The notes beneath the pieces were generated by a model. The model was not told the DNA's origin and did not search any database. It worked only from the letters and a program-made list of their open reading frames with translations. A program made the position numbers and the translations under genes. This document shows positions 1 through 7,554 of a DNA stretch of 64,000 nt, one piece after another. Location: the NCBI RefSeq assembly GCF_900112375.1, contig NZ_FOLS01000022.1:1-64000 (forward strand). Direction: 5' to 3'. Numbering within the stretch: the stretch's first letter is position 1; every line of letters begins with the position of its first letter. This stretch comes from Pseudomonas citronellolis (GTDB lineage: Bacteria; Pseudomonadota; Gammaproteobacteria; Pseudomonadales; Pseudomonadaceae).

Positions 1-321
1 ACCGGGATCGCTGGCGGATCGAGCTGTTTTTCAAATGGATCAAGCAACACCTGAAGGTCAGGCGTTTCCTGGGCCGTAGCGAGAATGCCGTGCGCCTCCA
101 GATTCTCTGTGCGCTGATCAGCTACTTGCTGCTGAACCTTTACCAACGCAGGACGGGAACGCGGCAGAGCCTGTGGATGCTGATGGTGGAGGTACAGGCG
201 ACGCTGTTTCAGCGTCCTGGCCTGGAGGCTGAACGTTACCGACGACGGCAAGAGCGAATACGCGAGATCAACCTGCGTCAGGGGCAACTGTTAATAGCAT
301 GAGGCGTGCCGGACAGCAGTG
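1..321 (+). mobile_element. Right end of an IS4-family insertion sequence
   Basis: Contains the transposase 3' end plus about 19 bp after its stop. Base 322 starts a sequence identical to half of a REP palindrome found complete at 25362-25388 and 25770-25796, so the IS end probably lies at or just before 321. Terminal inverted repeat and target duplication cannot be confirmed without the left end. Confidence 0.5.
3..302 (+). CDS. IS4-family (DDE) transposase, C-terminal 99 residues, cut by window edge
   Basis: The reading frame is open from base 3 and ends in TGA at 300-302; the start lies outside the window. The peptide begins RDRWRIELFFKWIKQHL, which carries the R..E......K pattern (Y/R-RWxIELFFKxIKQ) that marks the third catalytic acidic residue of IS4-type DDE transposases. 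A hydrophobic stretch (LCALISYLLLNLYQ) and an arginine-rich tail (YRRRQERIREIN) follow, as is usual for the C-terminus of these enzymes. It belongs to an insertion sequence whose left part is not visible, so whether the transposase is intact cannot be judged. Confidence 0.85.
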   Translation, partial: RDRWRIELFFKWIKQHLKVRRFLGRSENAVRLQILCALISYLLLNLYQRRTGTRQSLWMLMVEVQATLFQRPGLEAERYRRRQERIREINLRQGQLLIA

Positions 322-340
322 CGCGTTCGCGGGAATGACG
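322..340. repeat. Truncated REP palindrome (CGCGTTCGCGGGAATGACG)
   Basis: Matches the right 19 bp of the 27-bp element at 25770-25796 (…GGTTCCCGCGTTCGCGGGAATGACG). The left arm of the stem is missing and replaced by IS-side sequence, suggesting insertion into or deletion up to the REP. Confidence 0.6.
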
Positions 341-400
341 GGTTAGAGATCGGAGCACGGGGCCAAGAGCCGCAAGCGAAACCATAGTCTCACCCCATAT

Positions 401-436
401 GAAAAATGCCGTTCCTCCCATGGAGAGAAACGGCAT
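401..436 (-). terminator. Intrinsic terminator of the asparaginase gene
   Basis: On the minus strand an 8-bp stem ATGCCGTT/AACGGCAT (436-429 with 413-406) is followed by TTTTTC. It lies 17 bp beyond the stop of the asparaginase gene at 453, the right place to end the agcS-ansA transcript. Confidence 0.8.
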
Positions 437-452
437 CAGGCCCAGGAAGCAC

Positions 453-1445
453 CTATTCGGCCAGCTCCCCACACAGATCCAGGCCAAACCAACGCTCAGC
501 CTCTTCCACGCCCAGCCCCGCACCCAACAGGGCGAACAACTTACCCAAAGCCGCCTCACGGGTCATACCACCACCAGACACCAGTCCAGTGTCGCGCAGA
601 CGACTACCTGCGGCGTAGGTATCGAACACCACACTACCCGCCGGACACTGACTGATAGCAGCCAGCAGCACCCCACGCTTACGGGCCGCGCCCAGCGCAG
701 CAAGCAAGGCTTCATTGTCGGAAGGACCGGTACCACTGCCATAGCACTCCAGCAGCAGCCCCTGCACGCCGCTATTCAGCACAGCCTCCAACTGTTCGGC
801 CTGCAGCCCGGGGAACAACGGCTGCACAGCCAGCTTCACCGTCTGGCGCGTCTGGCGGTAATCCAGGGCAGACGGCACCTGCCCTGCACGCTGGCCATCG
901 CGATGACGCGGCAGCGTGGTAAAGGCGTCGAAGGCTTCGCTATGCAGCTTGGTGGCACGCGCGCCGTGCAGCAGCGCGCCGCCGAAGTAGAGCTGCACAT
1001 CACTGGCCTGGCCACCTTCCAGCACGTCCAGGGCGCCGCCAAGGTTGGCCCAGGCATCACTGCCGGGCGCACCGGCGGGCAACATGGAGCCGGTCAGCAA
1101 CACCGGCACATCCAGCCCCAGCAGCACAAACGACAGCGCCGCCGCGGTGTAGGCCAGCGTGTCAGTGCCATGCAGCACCAGCACGCCGTCATGGCCGCCC
1201 TGCTCCACCGCGTCGACTATGGCGTCGCGCATGGCCAGCCAGTTCGCCTGCTGCATGTTGGCGCTGTCCAGCAGCGGCTGCATTTCCCGGAAGGCCCAGG
1301 CGAAGGTCGGCTGCCGGCCACTGCCGGCCAGCCACTCGCGCATGCGCGCCTCGAAGCCGCTGGCCGGGGCCAGGCCCTCGGGGGTCTGCAGCATGCCGAT
1401 GGTGCCGCCGGTGTAGAGGACGAAGAGGTTCTTGACTGCGCGCAT
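453..1445 (-). CDS. ansA: Type I L-asparaginase
   Basis: A 330-residue protein hydrolysing L-asparagine to aspartate and ammonia in the cytoplasm. The first catalytic threonine motif YTGGTIGM is near residue 12, and the second, LHGTDTLAYTAAAL, carries the Thr-Asp pair. No signal peptide is seen, and the length matches cytosolic type I enzymes. It lies 60 bp downstream of an AGCS-family symporter on the same strand and is followed by a good terminator, so the two genes probably form a small uptake-and-hydrolysis operon. Some type I homologues are glutaminase-asparaginases; substrate preference cannot be read from sequence alone. Confidence 0.9.
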   Translation of the reverse strand: MRAVKNLFVLYTGGTIGMLQTPEGLAPASGFEARMREWLAGSGRQPTFAWAFREMQPLLDSANMQQANWLAMRDAIVDAVEQGGHDGVLVLHGTDTLAYTAAALSFVLLGLDVPVLLTGSMLPAGAPGSDAWANLGGALDVLEGGQASDVQLYFGGALLHGARATKLHSEAFDAFTTLPRHRDGQRAGQVPSALDYRQTRQTVKLAVQPLFPGLQAEQLEAVLNSGVQGLLLECYGSGTGPSDNEALLAALGAARKRGVLLAAISQCPAGSVVFDTYAAGSRLRDTGLVSGGGMTREAALGKLFALLGAGLGVEEAERWFGLDLCGELAE

Positions 1446-1470
1446 GGGCTGATCCTGCGTTCTTGTAGTG

Positions 1471-1500
1471 GCGCGGGCCGACCGCCGGGACGACCCGCGC
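1471..1500 (-). other. Intercistronic hairpin between symporter and asparaginase
   Basis: Inverted repeat GCGCGGG / CCCGCGC (7 bp, 16-bp loop) in the 60-bp gap between the two genes. There is no U-run. It could tune downstream expression or protect the mRNA end. Confidence 0.35.
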
Positions 1501-1505
1501 GGCCG

Positions 1506-2948
1506 TCAGCCCTGCGCCTGCGGCAGGCCGGCGGGGATTTCGCGGGCGGCCTCGGCGCGCTGGCTGGCCGGCCAGGCTTCGCGGTCCAGGTCGAGGTCGG
1601 CGAACTGGGCGGAGTCGAACACCGGCTGCTGAACGCCGGCGCGACGCTGTGCATCGTAATCGCCCATCACCCGCAGGCCAACCTTGAACAGCAGGGCCAG
1701 GGCCAGCAGGTTGACGAAGGCCAGGCAGGTCATGGTGATGTCGGCGAAGGCGAACACAGTGGACAGGTTCTGCACCGAGCCCCAGACGATCAGCGCCAGC
1801 ACCAGGGCGCGGTAGCCGATCAGCACCAGGCGGTTGCGGCTGAGGAACTGCAGGCTGTTCTCGCCCAGGTAGTAGTTGTAGAGGATGCAGGTGAAGACGA
1901 ACAGCGACAGCGCGACGCTGACGAACAGCCGGCCCCAGTCACCGACCACCGCGGCCAGGGAGTTCTGCGTGAGGACGATGCCGTCGCCTTCGAAGCCCGG
2001 GGTGTAGAAGCCCGAGAGCAGGATCAGCAGCGCGGTGCAGGTGCAGATGACGAAGGTGTCGAGGAACACGCTGAAGGCCTGTACCACGCCCTGCGCGGCC
2101 GGGTGGCGCACGGCGGCCACGGCGGCGACGTTGGGCGCGCTGCCCAGGCCCGCTTCGTTGGCGAACACGCCACGCTTCACGCCCATGACGATGGCGCTGC
2201 CGAGCAGGCCGCCGAACGCGGGATCGAGGCCGAAGGCGCTCTTGAAGATGGTTTCCAGCATGGCCGGGACGTGCTCGATCTGGCTGCCGATCACGTACAG
2301 GGTGACGCCGATGTAGGCCAGGGTCTTGACCGGCACCAGCAGGTCGGAGACCGCGGCGATGCGCTTGATGCCGCCGATGAAGACGATGGCCAGCAGCACG
2401 GCCAGGGCGATGCCGGTGTGCTGCGGGGCGAAGCCGAAGGCGTTCTGCAGCGAATGGGTCACGGTGTAGGACTGCAGGCCGTTGAAGGCGAAGCCGTAGG
2501 TCACCAGCAGCAGCACCGAGAACACCACGGCCATGCCCTTGAGCTTCAGGCCGTGCTGGATGTAGTACGCCGGGCCGCCGCGGTACAGGCCGTCGCCGTC
2601 GGCGCGCTTGTAGACCTGGGCCAGGGTGCACTCGAAGAAGCTGCTGGACATGCCCACCAGCGCGGTCACCCACATCCAGAACACCGCGCCCGGGCCGCCG
2701 AGGGTCACGGCGATGCCGACGCCGGCGATGTTGCCCGCGCCCACGCGCCCGGCGAGGCTCAGCATCAGCGCCTGGAACGAGCTCAGCTGGCCGGCCTGGC
2801 CGCGGATGGATTCCTTGAACACGCCGAACATGTGGCCGAAATGGCGGAACTGGACGAACCGGGAGCGCAGGGTGAAGTAGCTGCCGAGTCCGACGATGAG
2901 CACGATGAGAACCTTCCCGGAAAGGAAGTCGTTGAGCGCTTCGAGCAT
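1506..2948 (-). CDS. AGCS-family sodium:alanine/glycine symporter
   Basis: A 480-residue polytopic inner-membrane protein that couples Na+ entry to uptake of small neutral amino acids. The family signature is present near residues 75-125 (RVGAGNIAGVGIAVTLGGPG), followed by WMWVTALVGMSSSFFE and EAGLGSAPN further on, both typical of AgcS/DagA proteins. Around ten hydrophobic segments can be traced. It is the first gene of a probable operon with the asparaginase downstream, and an XRE regulator is divergent on the other side, about 180 bp away. Substrate (alanine, glycine or asparagine) is not resolvable. Confidence 0.9.
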   Translation of the reverse strand: MLEALNDFLSGKVLIVLIVGLGSYFTLRSRFVQFRHFGHMFGVFKESIRGQAGQLSSFQALMLSLAGRVGAGNIAGVGIAVTLGGPGAVFWMWVTALVGMSSSFFECTLAQVYKRADGDGLYRGGPAYYIQHGLKLKGMAVVFSVLLLVTYGFAFNGLQSYTVTHSLQNAFGFAPQHTGIALAVLLAIVFIGGIKRIAAVSDLLVPVKTLAYIGVTLYVIGSQIEHVPAMLETIFKSAFGLDPAFGGLLGSAIVMGVKRGVFANEAGLGSAPNVAAVAAVRHPAAQGVVQAFSVFLDTFVICTCTALLILLSGFYTPGFEGDGIVLTQNSLAAVVGDWGRLFVSVALSLFVFTCILYNYYLGENSLQFLSRNRLVLIGYRALVLALIVWGSVQNLSTVFAFADITMTCLAFVNLLALALLFKVGLRVMGDYDAQRRAGVQQPVFDSAQFADLDLDREAWPASQRAEAAREIPAGLPQAQG

Positions 2949-3129
2949 GGGGTGTGACCTCGATTCTTGTTCTTCGGTTGGAAGAGAGGCGCCAGGCGCG
3001 CGGGTTGGGCCTGGCGCTGGCGGGCAAGGTTGGCCAAGACGAGGGGACGTGACAATTTCGCATCTTGTTACGTTCTGGCGCGAGTTGATGCTAGGCTTGC
3101 GTCACTCGCATCACACCGGAATACCGTCG

Positions 3130-3945
3130 ATGTCCGATCACCTGGGCGAAAACCTCAAGCTCGCCTGCAGCCACTACCGCTCTATCTCCGAGGTCTGCCG
3201 CCAATTGCAGATCAACCGCGCGCAGTTCAACAAGTACCTCAGCGGGCAGAGCCGCCCCACCCCGTTCAACCTCAAGCGCATCGGCGACTTCTTCGGCGTC
3301 GAGGACTACGAGCTGGGCCTGCCGCCGGAACAGTTCGCCCGCCTGATCGGCGCCCGCGCAAGCCAGGCCGGCGTGCAGGCGAACGACCCGCTGCTGCGCC
3401 TGCTGGAACCACTGCGCGAGCAGGGCGGCAACCTGTCGCGCTACTGCGGCTACTATTTCGAATACTCCAACTGCATGTCGGTGCCCGGCAGCATCCTGCT
3501 GTCGCTGGTGCACCTGTGGGAGGAGGACGGCAACTTCCTGTTCGAGCGCCAGGAGCGCCAGGAACGCTCCAGCAGCACCGACGTGCAGGCCGAGGACTGG
3601 GTGCGCTGTCGCTACCTGGGCGCGGCCTTCCAGCTGCAGGACCGGCTGTTCCTGATCGACTACGAGTCGCTCACCGTCAACGAGATGAGCCAGACCATCC
3701 TCATCCCCAGCTTCAAGAGCCGCATCACCCGCCTCAACGGCCTGAAGACCGGCGTCTCCAGCGGCGACCGGCGCACCCCGGCGTGCACCCGGGTGGTCTG
3801 GGAATACCTGGGCGCGGAGATCAACCGGATCAACGCCTACCGCCAGGTGAAGCTGTACCGCCCGGACGACCCGCGCATCGACGACGACGTGCGCGAGCGC
3901 CTGAGCGTGGGGCCGATCCGCAACGGCCTGTTCGAGATCGAATGA
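3130..3945 (+). CDS. XRE-type helix-turn-helix transcriptional regulator
   Basis: A 271-residue protein. Residues ~5-65 form an XRE-like helix-turn-helix (SEVCRQLQINRAQFNKYLSG). The remaining ~200 residues have no recognised domain but contain short conserved-looking stretches (ILIPSFKSRITRLNGLK), perhaps a ligand-sensing part. The ATG at 3130 was preferred to an upstream ATG at 2896 because the helix-turn-helix begins right after it and the upstream extension runs into the divergent gene's promoter. It is divergent from the AGCS symporter and may control it. Proteins of this layout are common but poorly studied in Pseudomonas. Confidence 0.75.
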   Translation: MSDHLGENLKLACSHYRSISEVCRQLQINRAQFNKYLSGQSRPTPFNLKRIGDFFGVEDYELGLPPEQFARLIGARASQAGVQANDPLLRLLEPLREQGGNLSRYCGYYFEYSNCMSVPGSILLSLVHLWEEDGNFLFERQERQERSSSTDVQAEDWVRCRYLGAAFQLQDRLFLIDYESLTVNEMSQTILIPSFKSRITRLNGLKTGVSSGDRRTPACTRVVWEYLGAEINRINAYRQVKLYRPDDPRIDDDVRERLSVGPIRNGLFEIE

Positions 3946-3952
3946 CCGCCGC

Positions 3953-3979
3953 GATCAGGCTCCGGGCGCGGGCCTGATC
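3953..3979 (+). terminator. Possible hairpin terminator after the XRE regulator
   Basis: 8-bp perfect stem GATCAGGC/GCCTGATC with a 11-bp loop starting 7 bp after the stop codon. There is no T-tract, so termination is uncertain. Confidence 0.35.
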
Positions 3980-4039
3980 CAGTCGCACAAGTTCTTCGGA
4001 ATATTCCCTCCCAACTATTCAGCGAGGCCGATAAGTGCC

Positions 4040-4063
4040 TGCCTGTAAATTAATTTTCAGGCA
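4040..4063. promoter_or_regulatory. 24-bp near-perfect palindrome, candidate RpiR operator
   Basis: TGCCTGT-AAATTAATTT-TCAGGCA is self-complementary at 22 of 24 positions, with an AT-rich centre. It sits about 70 bp upstream of the RpiR-family gene and is the only strong palindrome in this gap, apart from a 10-mer GGAATATTCC at 3998-4007. Position and symmetry fit an autoregulatory operator; binding itself is inference. Confidence 0.5.
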
Positions 4064-4133
4064 ACACGAAAAGTAAAAATCGATTTCCAGACAGCAGCGC
4101 TTTCCAGGCACAAGCGCAGCGGGGCCCGCCGCC

Positions 4134-5009
4134 ATGTCCGATGAACCTTCCCATTTGCTGCTCGGCGCCATCGCCCGCGCCCGCCCGGGTTATTCCCCGG
4201 CCTTCCGCAAGCTGGCCGACTTCGTGCTGAACAACGCGCTGGCGGTCTCCACCATGAACATCGACGAGCTGGCCAGGGCCGCCGGCGTCTCGGTCGCCAC
4301 CATCAACCGCTTCGCCCACCGTTGCGGCTGCGACGGCTACCCGCCCTTCCGCGCCACGCTGCGCAAGCTCTACGAAAGCGCCTACGCCCCGGTGGAGAAG
4401 CTGCGCCTGGGCCTTGCGCGGGACATCGGCGCCGCCGGCGTCGTGCGCGAATCCCTCGATAGCGCCGCCGGCAACATCCGCCGCAGCCACGAGCTGCTGC
4501 AGGACGAGCAGGTGCGCCGCGCCGTCGAGCTGCTCGCCAACGCCAGCCAGGTGTACGTCGCCGGCCTCGGCGTCAGCGCCATCCACGCGGCCTTCGCCGC
4601 CAACTGCCTGGAGCCGTTCCGCGCCGGGGTCAAGGACCTCGCCGCCATGGGCGGCGTCGAGTCGGCCCTGCGGCGGATCAACGTGCTGCGCGCAGGCGAC
4701 CTGGTGATCGGCATCGCCCTGCCCCGCTATTCGCGCGGCATCGTCGAGCTGCTCGGCCTGGCCCGCCAGCGCGGCTGCAAGGTGCTGGCCCTCACCGACG
4801 GCCCGGCCTCGCCCATCGCCACGCTGGCCGACACCGCGCTCTACGCGGTTGCGGAGCACCCGCTGCTGTACGCCTCCAACGCCGGCATGGTCGCGCTCAT
4901 CGAGGCCCTGGGCGCGGCGCTGGCCCAGCACACCGGCGATTCGCTCGAAGCCATCAGCGCCCAGACCGAACGGCTGCTGCCCTACCTCTACCTGGACGAG
5001 CCTCCGTAG
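4134..5009 (+). CDS. RpiR/MurR-family transcriptional regulator (HTH plus SIS domain)
   Basis: A 291-residue regulator. The N-terminal ~80 residues carry the RpiR helix-turn-helix (MNIDELARAAGVSVATINRF, then CGCDGYPPFRATL). Residues ~120-265 form a SIS sugar-phosphate-type sensing domain (RRAVELLANASQVYVAGLGV, then a second half with ALTDGPASPIATLADTALY). It precedes a four-gene transport and hydrolysis operon on the same strand by 76 bp and most likely controls it. RpiR proteins usually respond to sugar phosphates, but in pseudomonads several regulate amino-acid or purine-related catabolism. Confidence 0.85.
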   Translation: MSDEPSHLLLGAIARARPGYSPAFRKLADFVLNNALAVSTMNIDELARAAGVSVATINRFAHRCGCDGYPPFRATLRKLYESAYAPVEKLRLGLARDIGAAGVVRESLDSAAGNIRRSHELLQDEQVRRAVELLANASQVYVAGLGVSAIHAAFAANCLEPFRAGVKDLAAMGGVESALRRINVLRAGDLVIGIALPRYSRGIVELLGLARQRGCKVLALTDGPASPIATLADTALYAVAEHPLLYASNAGMVALIEALGAALAQHTGDSLEAISAQTERLLPYLYLDEPP

Positions 5010-5030
5010 CCCGCCCTAACACGCACATGC

Positions 5031-5053
5031 GGGCCCCGCGTTCGCCGGGGCCC
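5031..5053 (+). other. GC-rich hairpin between regulator and operon
   Basis: Perfect 8-bp stem GGGCCCCG/CGGGGCCC with a 7-bp loop, 33 bp before the next start codon. It may act as a weak terminator or separator; there is no T-run. Confidence 0.4.
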
Positions 5054-5085
5054 CTCACCACACTTCGCATTCAGGAGCAGTAACG

Positions 5086-5349
5086 ATGGGCGTCTGGGAA
5101 AACCGATTCGAGCGGGGCTGGTTCCTCGTCTTCATGTTCATGTACGGGCTGATCATGCTGCCGCTGCCCTGGTACTACAGCGAAACCTACGTGGCCGGCC
5201 CCTGGGGCGTGCCGCTGTTTCTCTTCGGCTGGATCGTCCACGGCGGCGTGGTCATCGCACTCACCGCGCTGTTCGCCGTGCAATGCCTGAAGCGCCCGGA
5301 ATACCGCGGCTTCCAGGCGGAACCGGAAGGAGCCGACACGCATGTCTGA
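5086..5349 (+). CDS. Small two-helix membrane protein, partner of the SSS symporter (DUF3311/YhdT type)
   Basis: An 87-residue protein with two predicted membrane helices: ~residues 11-28 (WFLVFMFMYGLIMLPLPW) and ~41-66 (VPLFLFGWIVHGGVVIALTALF). Its stop overlaps the start of the following sodium:solute symporter by 8 bp. Small proteins of this shape (DUF997/DUF3311-like) habitually precede SSS permeases and are thought to be accessory subunits. The family assignment is by architecture and context only. Confidence 0.7.
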   Translation: MGVWENRFERGWFLVFMFMYGLIMLPLPWYYSETYVAGPWGVPLFLFGWIVHGGVVIALTALFAVQCLKRPEYRGFQAEPEGADTHV

Positions 5350-6868
5350 CATCGATCATCTGCTGACGCCCACGCCCGGCCCCTTCCTGCTGACCATGGG
5401 CGTCTACTTCCTGGTCATCGCCGCCATCGGCTACGTCGCCGCGCGCCAGACGCGCGACATGAAGGAGTTCCTGGTGATGGGCGGCAAGGCCGGCGCCATC
5501 GTCTCGGGCATCGCCTATTTCGCCACCCAGTACAGCATGAGCACCTTCATGGGCGTGCCGGCCATCGCCTACGGCAACGGCTTCGCCGGGATGAGCATCA
5601 CCATCCCCGGGGTGGCCTTCTCCATGCTGATTCCCGCGCTGCTGGTCGGCCGCCGGCTGATGGAACTGGGCCGGCGCAACCACTACCTGACCATGAGCGA
5701 CTACCTGGCCGACCGCTACCAGTCCTCGCCGATGCGCGCCATCCACGCCATCGCCATGGTGGTGTTCCTGGTCGCCATGACCGGCGCGCAACTGGTGGGC
5801 GCCGGCATCATCGTCAAGACCTTCACCGGCTACCCGGAGTGGGTCGGCGTGGTGGTGACCGGTGGCATCGTGATCCTCTACTGCATGTACGGCGGCATGC
5901 GCGGCGCCATGCTAACCGACGTGCTGCAGGGCAGCCTGATGGTGCTCACCGCGGTGGTCACCTTCGTCATCTCCGTCCGCGCCGGCGGCGGCCTGGAAGC
6001 CATCACCGCGCAGCTGGCGACGGACAGCCCCGGCCACCTCGCCCACCCCGGCAGCAAGGGCGAATACGGCTGGAGCGTCTACGTCACCATGATCCTGATG
6101 TGGAGCTTCTTCACCATCGGCCAGCCGACGCTGTTCACCAAGTTCTACGCCATGAAGAGCCACGCCGTGCTGTTCAAGAGCGTGCTGCTGGGCACCCTGG
6201 GCATGCTGGTCTCGGCCACCCTGATCGAGTGGGCCGGGGTCAACGCCTTCATCTCGCTGCCGGGCCTCGTCGGCCGCGACGCCGACTTCGTGGTGCCGAT
6301 GCTGCTGCAGCGCTCGCTGGACCCGATCCTGGCCTCGGTCATGATCGCCGGCATCGTCTCGGCGGGCATGTCGACGGTGTCGGCGCTGATGGTGGTGGCC
6401 ACCGGCGGCATCAGCCGCGACCTCTACCAGAAGCTGATCAACCCCGCGGCCAGCGACGCCAGGGTGCTCCGGCTGTCGCACTGGGTCACCCTGCTGATCG
6501 GCCTGGCCGGCATCGCCATCGGCGTGCTCAAGCCCGCCAGCATCTTCGAGATCGTGCGCTTCGCCTTCGGCGGCCTGGGCATCTGGGTCATCGCCGTGAT
6601 CCTCGGCATGTACTGGAAGCGCGCCACCGCCGCTGGCGCGCTGGCCGGCGTACTGCTTGGCGAGCTGTGCTTCGTCGTGCTGAAGGCCGGCTGGCTGGAC
6701 GGCTGGCTGACCTTGCGGACCGACCCGCTGCTGCCGGCCTGGCTGCTCGGCATGGCCGTCGCCGTGGTCGTCAGCCTGGCCACCCCGGCCGTCGAACGCG
6801 AGGTGCTGGAACGGCACTTCACAACCGCCCGCAATGACAGGAGCAAGCCATGTTCATCGGCGACATGA
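5342..6868 (+). CDS. SSS-family sodium:solute symporter
   Basis: A 508-residue permease with about 13 hydrophobic segments and the usual SSS landmarks: an N-terminal helix followed by RQTRDMKEFLVMGGK, then YFATQYSMSTFMG, and mid-protein GIVSAGMSTVSALMVVATGG, which contributes to the Na2 site region. It overlaps both neighbours (8 bp upstream, 19 bp downstream), so its expression is tied to the small partner and to the creatininase-family enzyme. Likely role: uptake of the compound that the two downstream hydrolases degrade. Substrate unknown. Confidence 0.9.
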   Translation: MSDIDHLLTPTPGPFLLTMGVYFLVIAAIGYVAARQTRDMKEFLVMGGKAGAIVSGIAYFATQYSMSTFMGVPAIAYGNGFAGMSITIPGVAFSMLIPALLVGRRLMELGRRNHYLTMSDYLADRYQSSPMRAIHAIAMVVFLVAMTGAQLVGAGIIVKTFTGYPEWVGVVVTGGIVILYCMYGGMRGAMLTDVLQGSLMVLTAVVTFVISVRAGGGLEAITAQLATDSPGHLAHPGSKGEYGWSVYVTMILMWSFFTIGQPTLFTKFYAMKSHAVLFKSVLLGTLGMLVSATLIEWAGVNAFISLPGLVGRDADFVVPMLLQRSLDPILASVMIAGIVSAGMSTVSALMVVATGGISRDLYQKLINPAASDARVLRLSHWVTLLIGLAGIAIGVLKPASIFEIVRFAFGGLGIWVIAVILGMYWKRATAAGALAGVLLGELCFVVLKAGWLDGWLTLRTDPLLPAWLLGMAVAVVVSLATPAVEREVLERHFTTARNDRSKPCSSAT

Positions 6869-7554
6869 ACTGGATGCAGGTGGAGCGCCAGGTGCAGTTG
6901 GACGACCGCGTCCTGCTGCCCCTGGGCAGCACCGAGCAGCACGCCTACCTCAGCCTGATGACCGACGTGATCCTCGCCCAGCGGGTGGCCATCGAGGCCG
7001 CCGAGCCCCTGGGGCTGCCGGTGTTCCCGGCCCTGCCCTACGGCATGACGCCCTACTTCGGCGACTTCCCCGGCACCGTCTCGCTGCGCCCGGCAACCTA
7101 CTTCGCGCTGCTGGTCGACGTGCTGGACAGCCTGCACCAGCAGGGTTTCCGCCGCATCCTGCTGGTCAACGGCCATGGCGGCAACTGCCCGGTGCAGGCG
7201 GAAATCCAGCAGTGGCTGTGCCGGCACCCGCAGGCGCGGGTCAAGCTGCACAACTGGTGGAGCACGCCGCGCACCCTGGCGAAGGTCCGCGAGATCGACG
7301 CGCTGGCCTCCCATGCCTCGTGGATGGAGAACTTTCCCTGGACGCGCATCCCCGGCCAGACCCCGCCCGAGGAACGCAAGCCCATGGTCGACCTGTCCCG
7401 CCTGCGCCAACTGGGCGCCCAGGCCGTGCGCGCCTACATCGGCGACGGCAACTACGGCGGCGCCTACCACAAGGACGACGCGCTGATGCAGGAGCTGTGG
7501 CAGGTCGGCGTCGAGGAAACCCGCGAACAACTGCAAGGCGGCTGGGCCGAATGA
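6850..7554 (+). CDS. Creatininase-family amidohydrolase
   Basis: A 234-residue protein with the metal-binding motifs of the creatininase superfamily. GSTEQH supplies Glu29 and His31, and Asp39 lies in LMTD. A downstream NGHGGN motif (~residue 110) gives the second-metal ligand region. Members hydrolyse cyclic or linear amides (creatinine, formamidopyrimidines, mycofactocin precursor). It lies between an SSS symporter and isoaspartyl dipeptidase, with overlapping stops and starts on both sides, so its substrate is probably an imported amide whose product feeds IadA. True creatininase activity is not implied. Confidence 0.85.
   Translation: MFIGDMNWMQVERQVQLDDRVLLPLGSTEQHAYLSLMTDVILAQRVAIEAAEPLGLPVFPALPYGMTPYFGDFPGTVSLRPATYFALLVDVLDSLHQQGFRRILLVNGHGGNCPVQAEIQQWLCRHPQARVKLHNWWSTPRTLAKVREIDALASHASWMENFPWTRIPGQTPPEERKPMVDLSRLRQLGAQAVRAYIGDGNYGGAYHKDDALMQELWQVGVEETREQLQGGWAE

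Noticed and set aside
399-2957. An 852-residue open frame on the plus strand opposite the symporter and asparaginase
   Set aside because: Low-complexity Q/H/R/G-rich translation, antiparallel to two well-recognised genes; a typical high-GC shadow frame.
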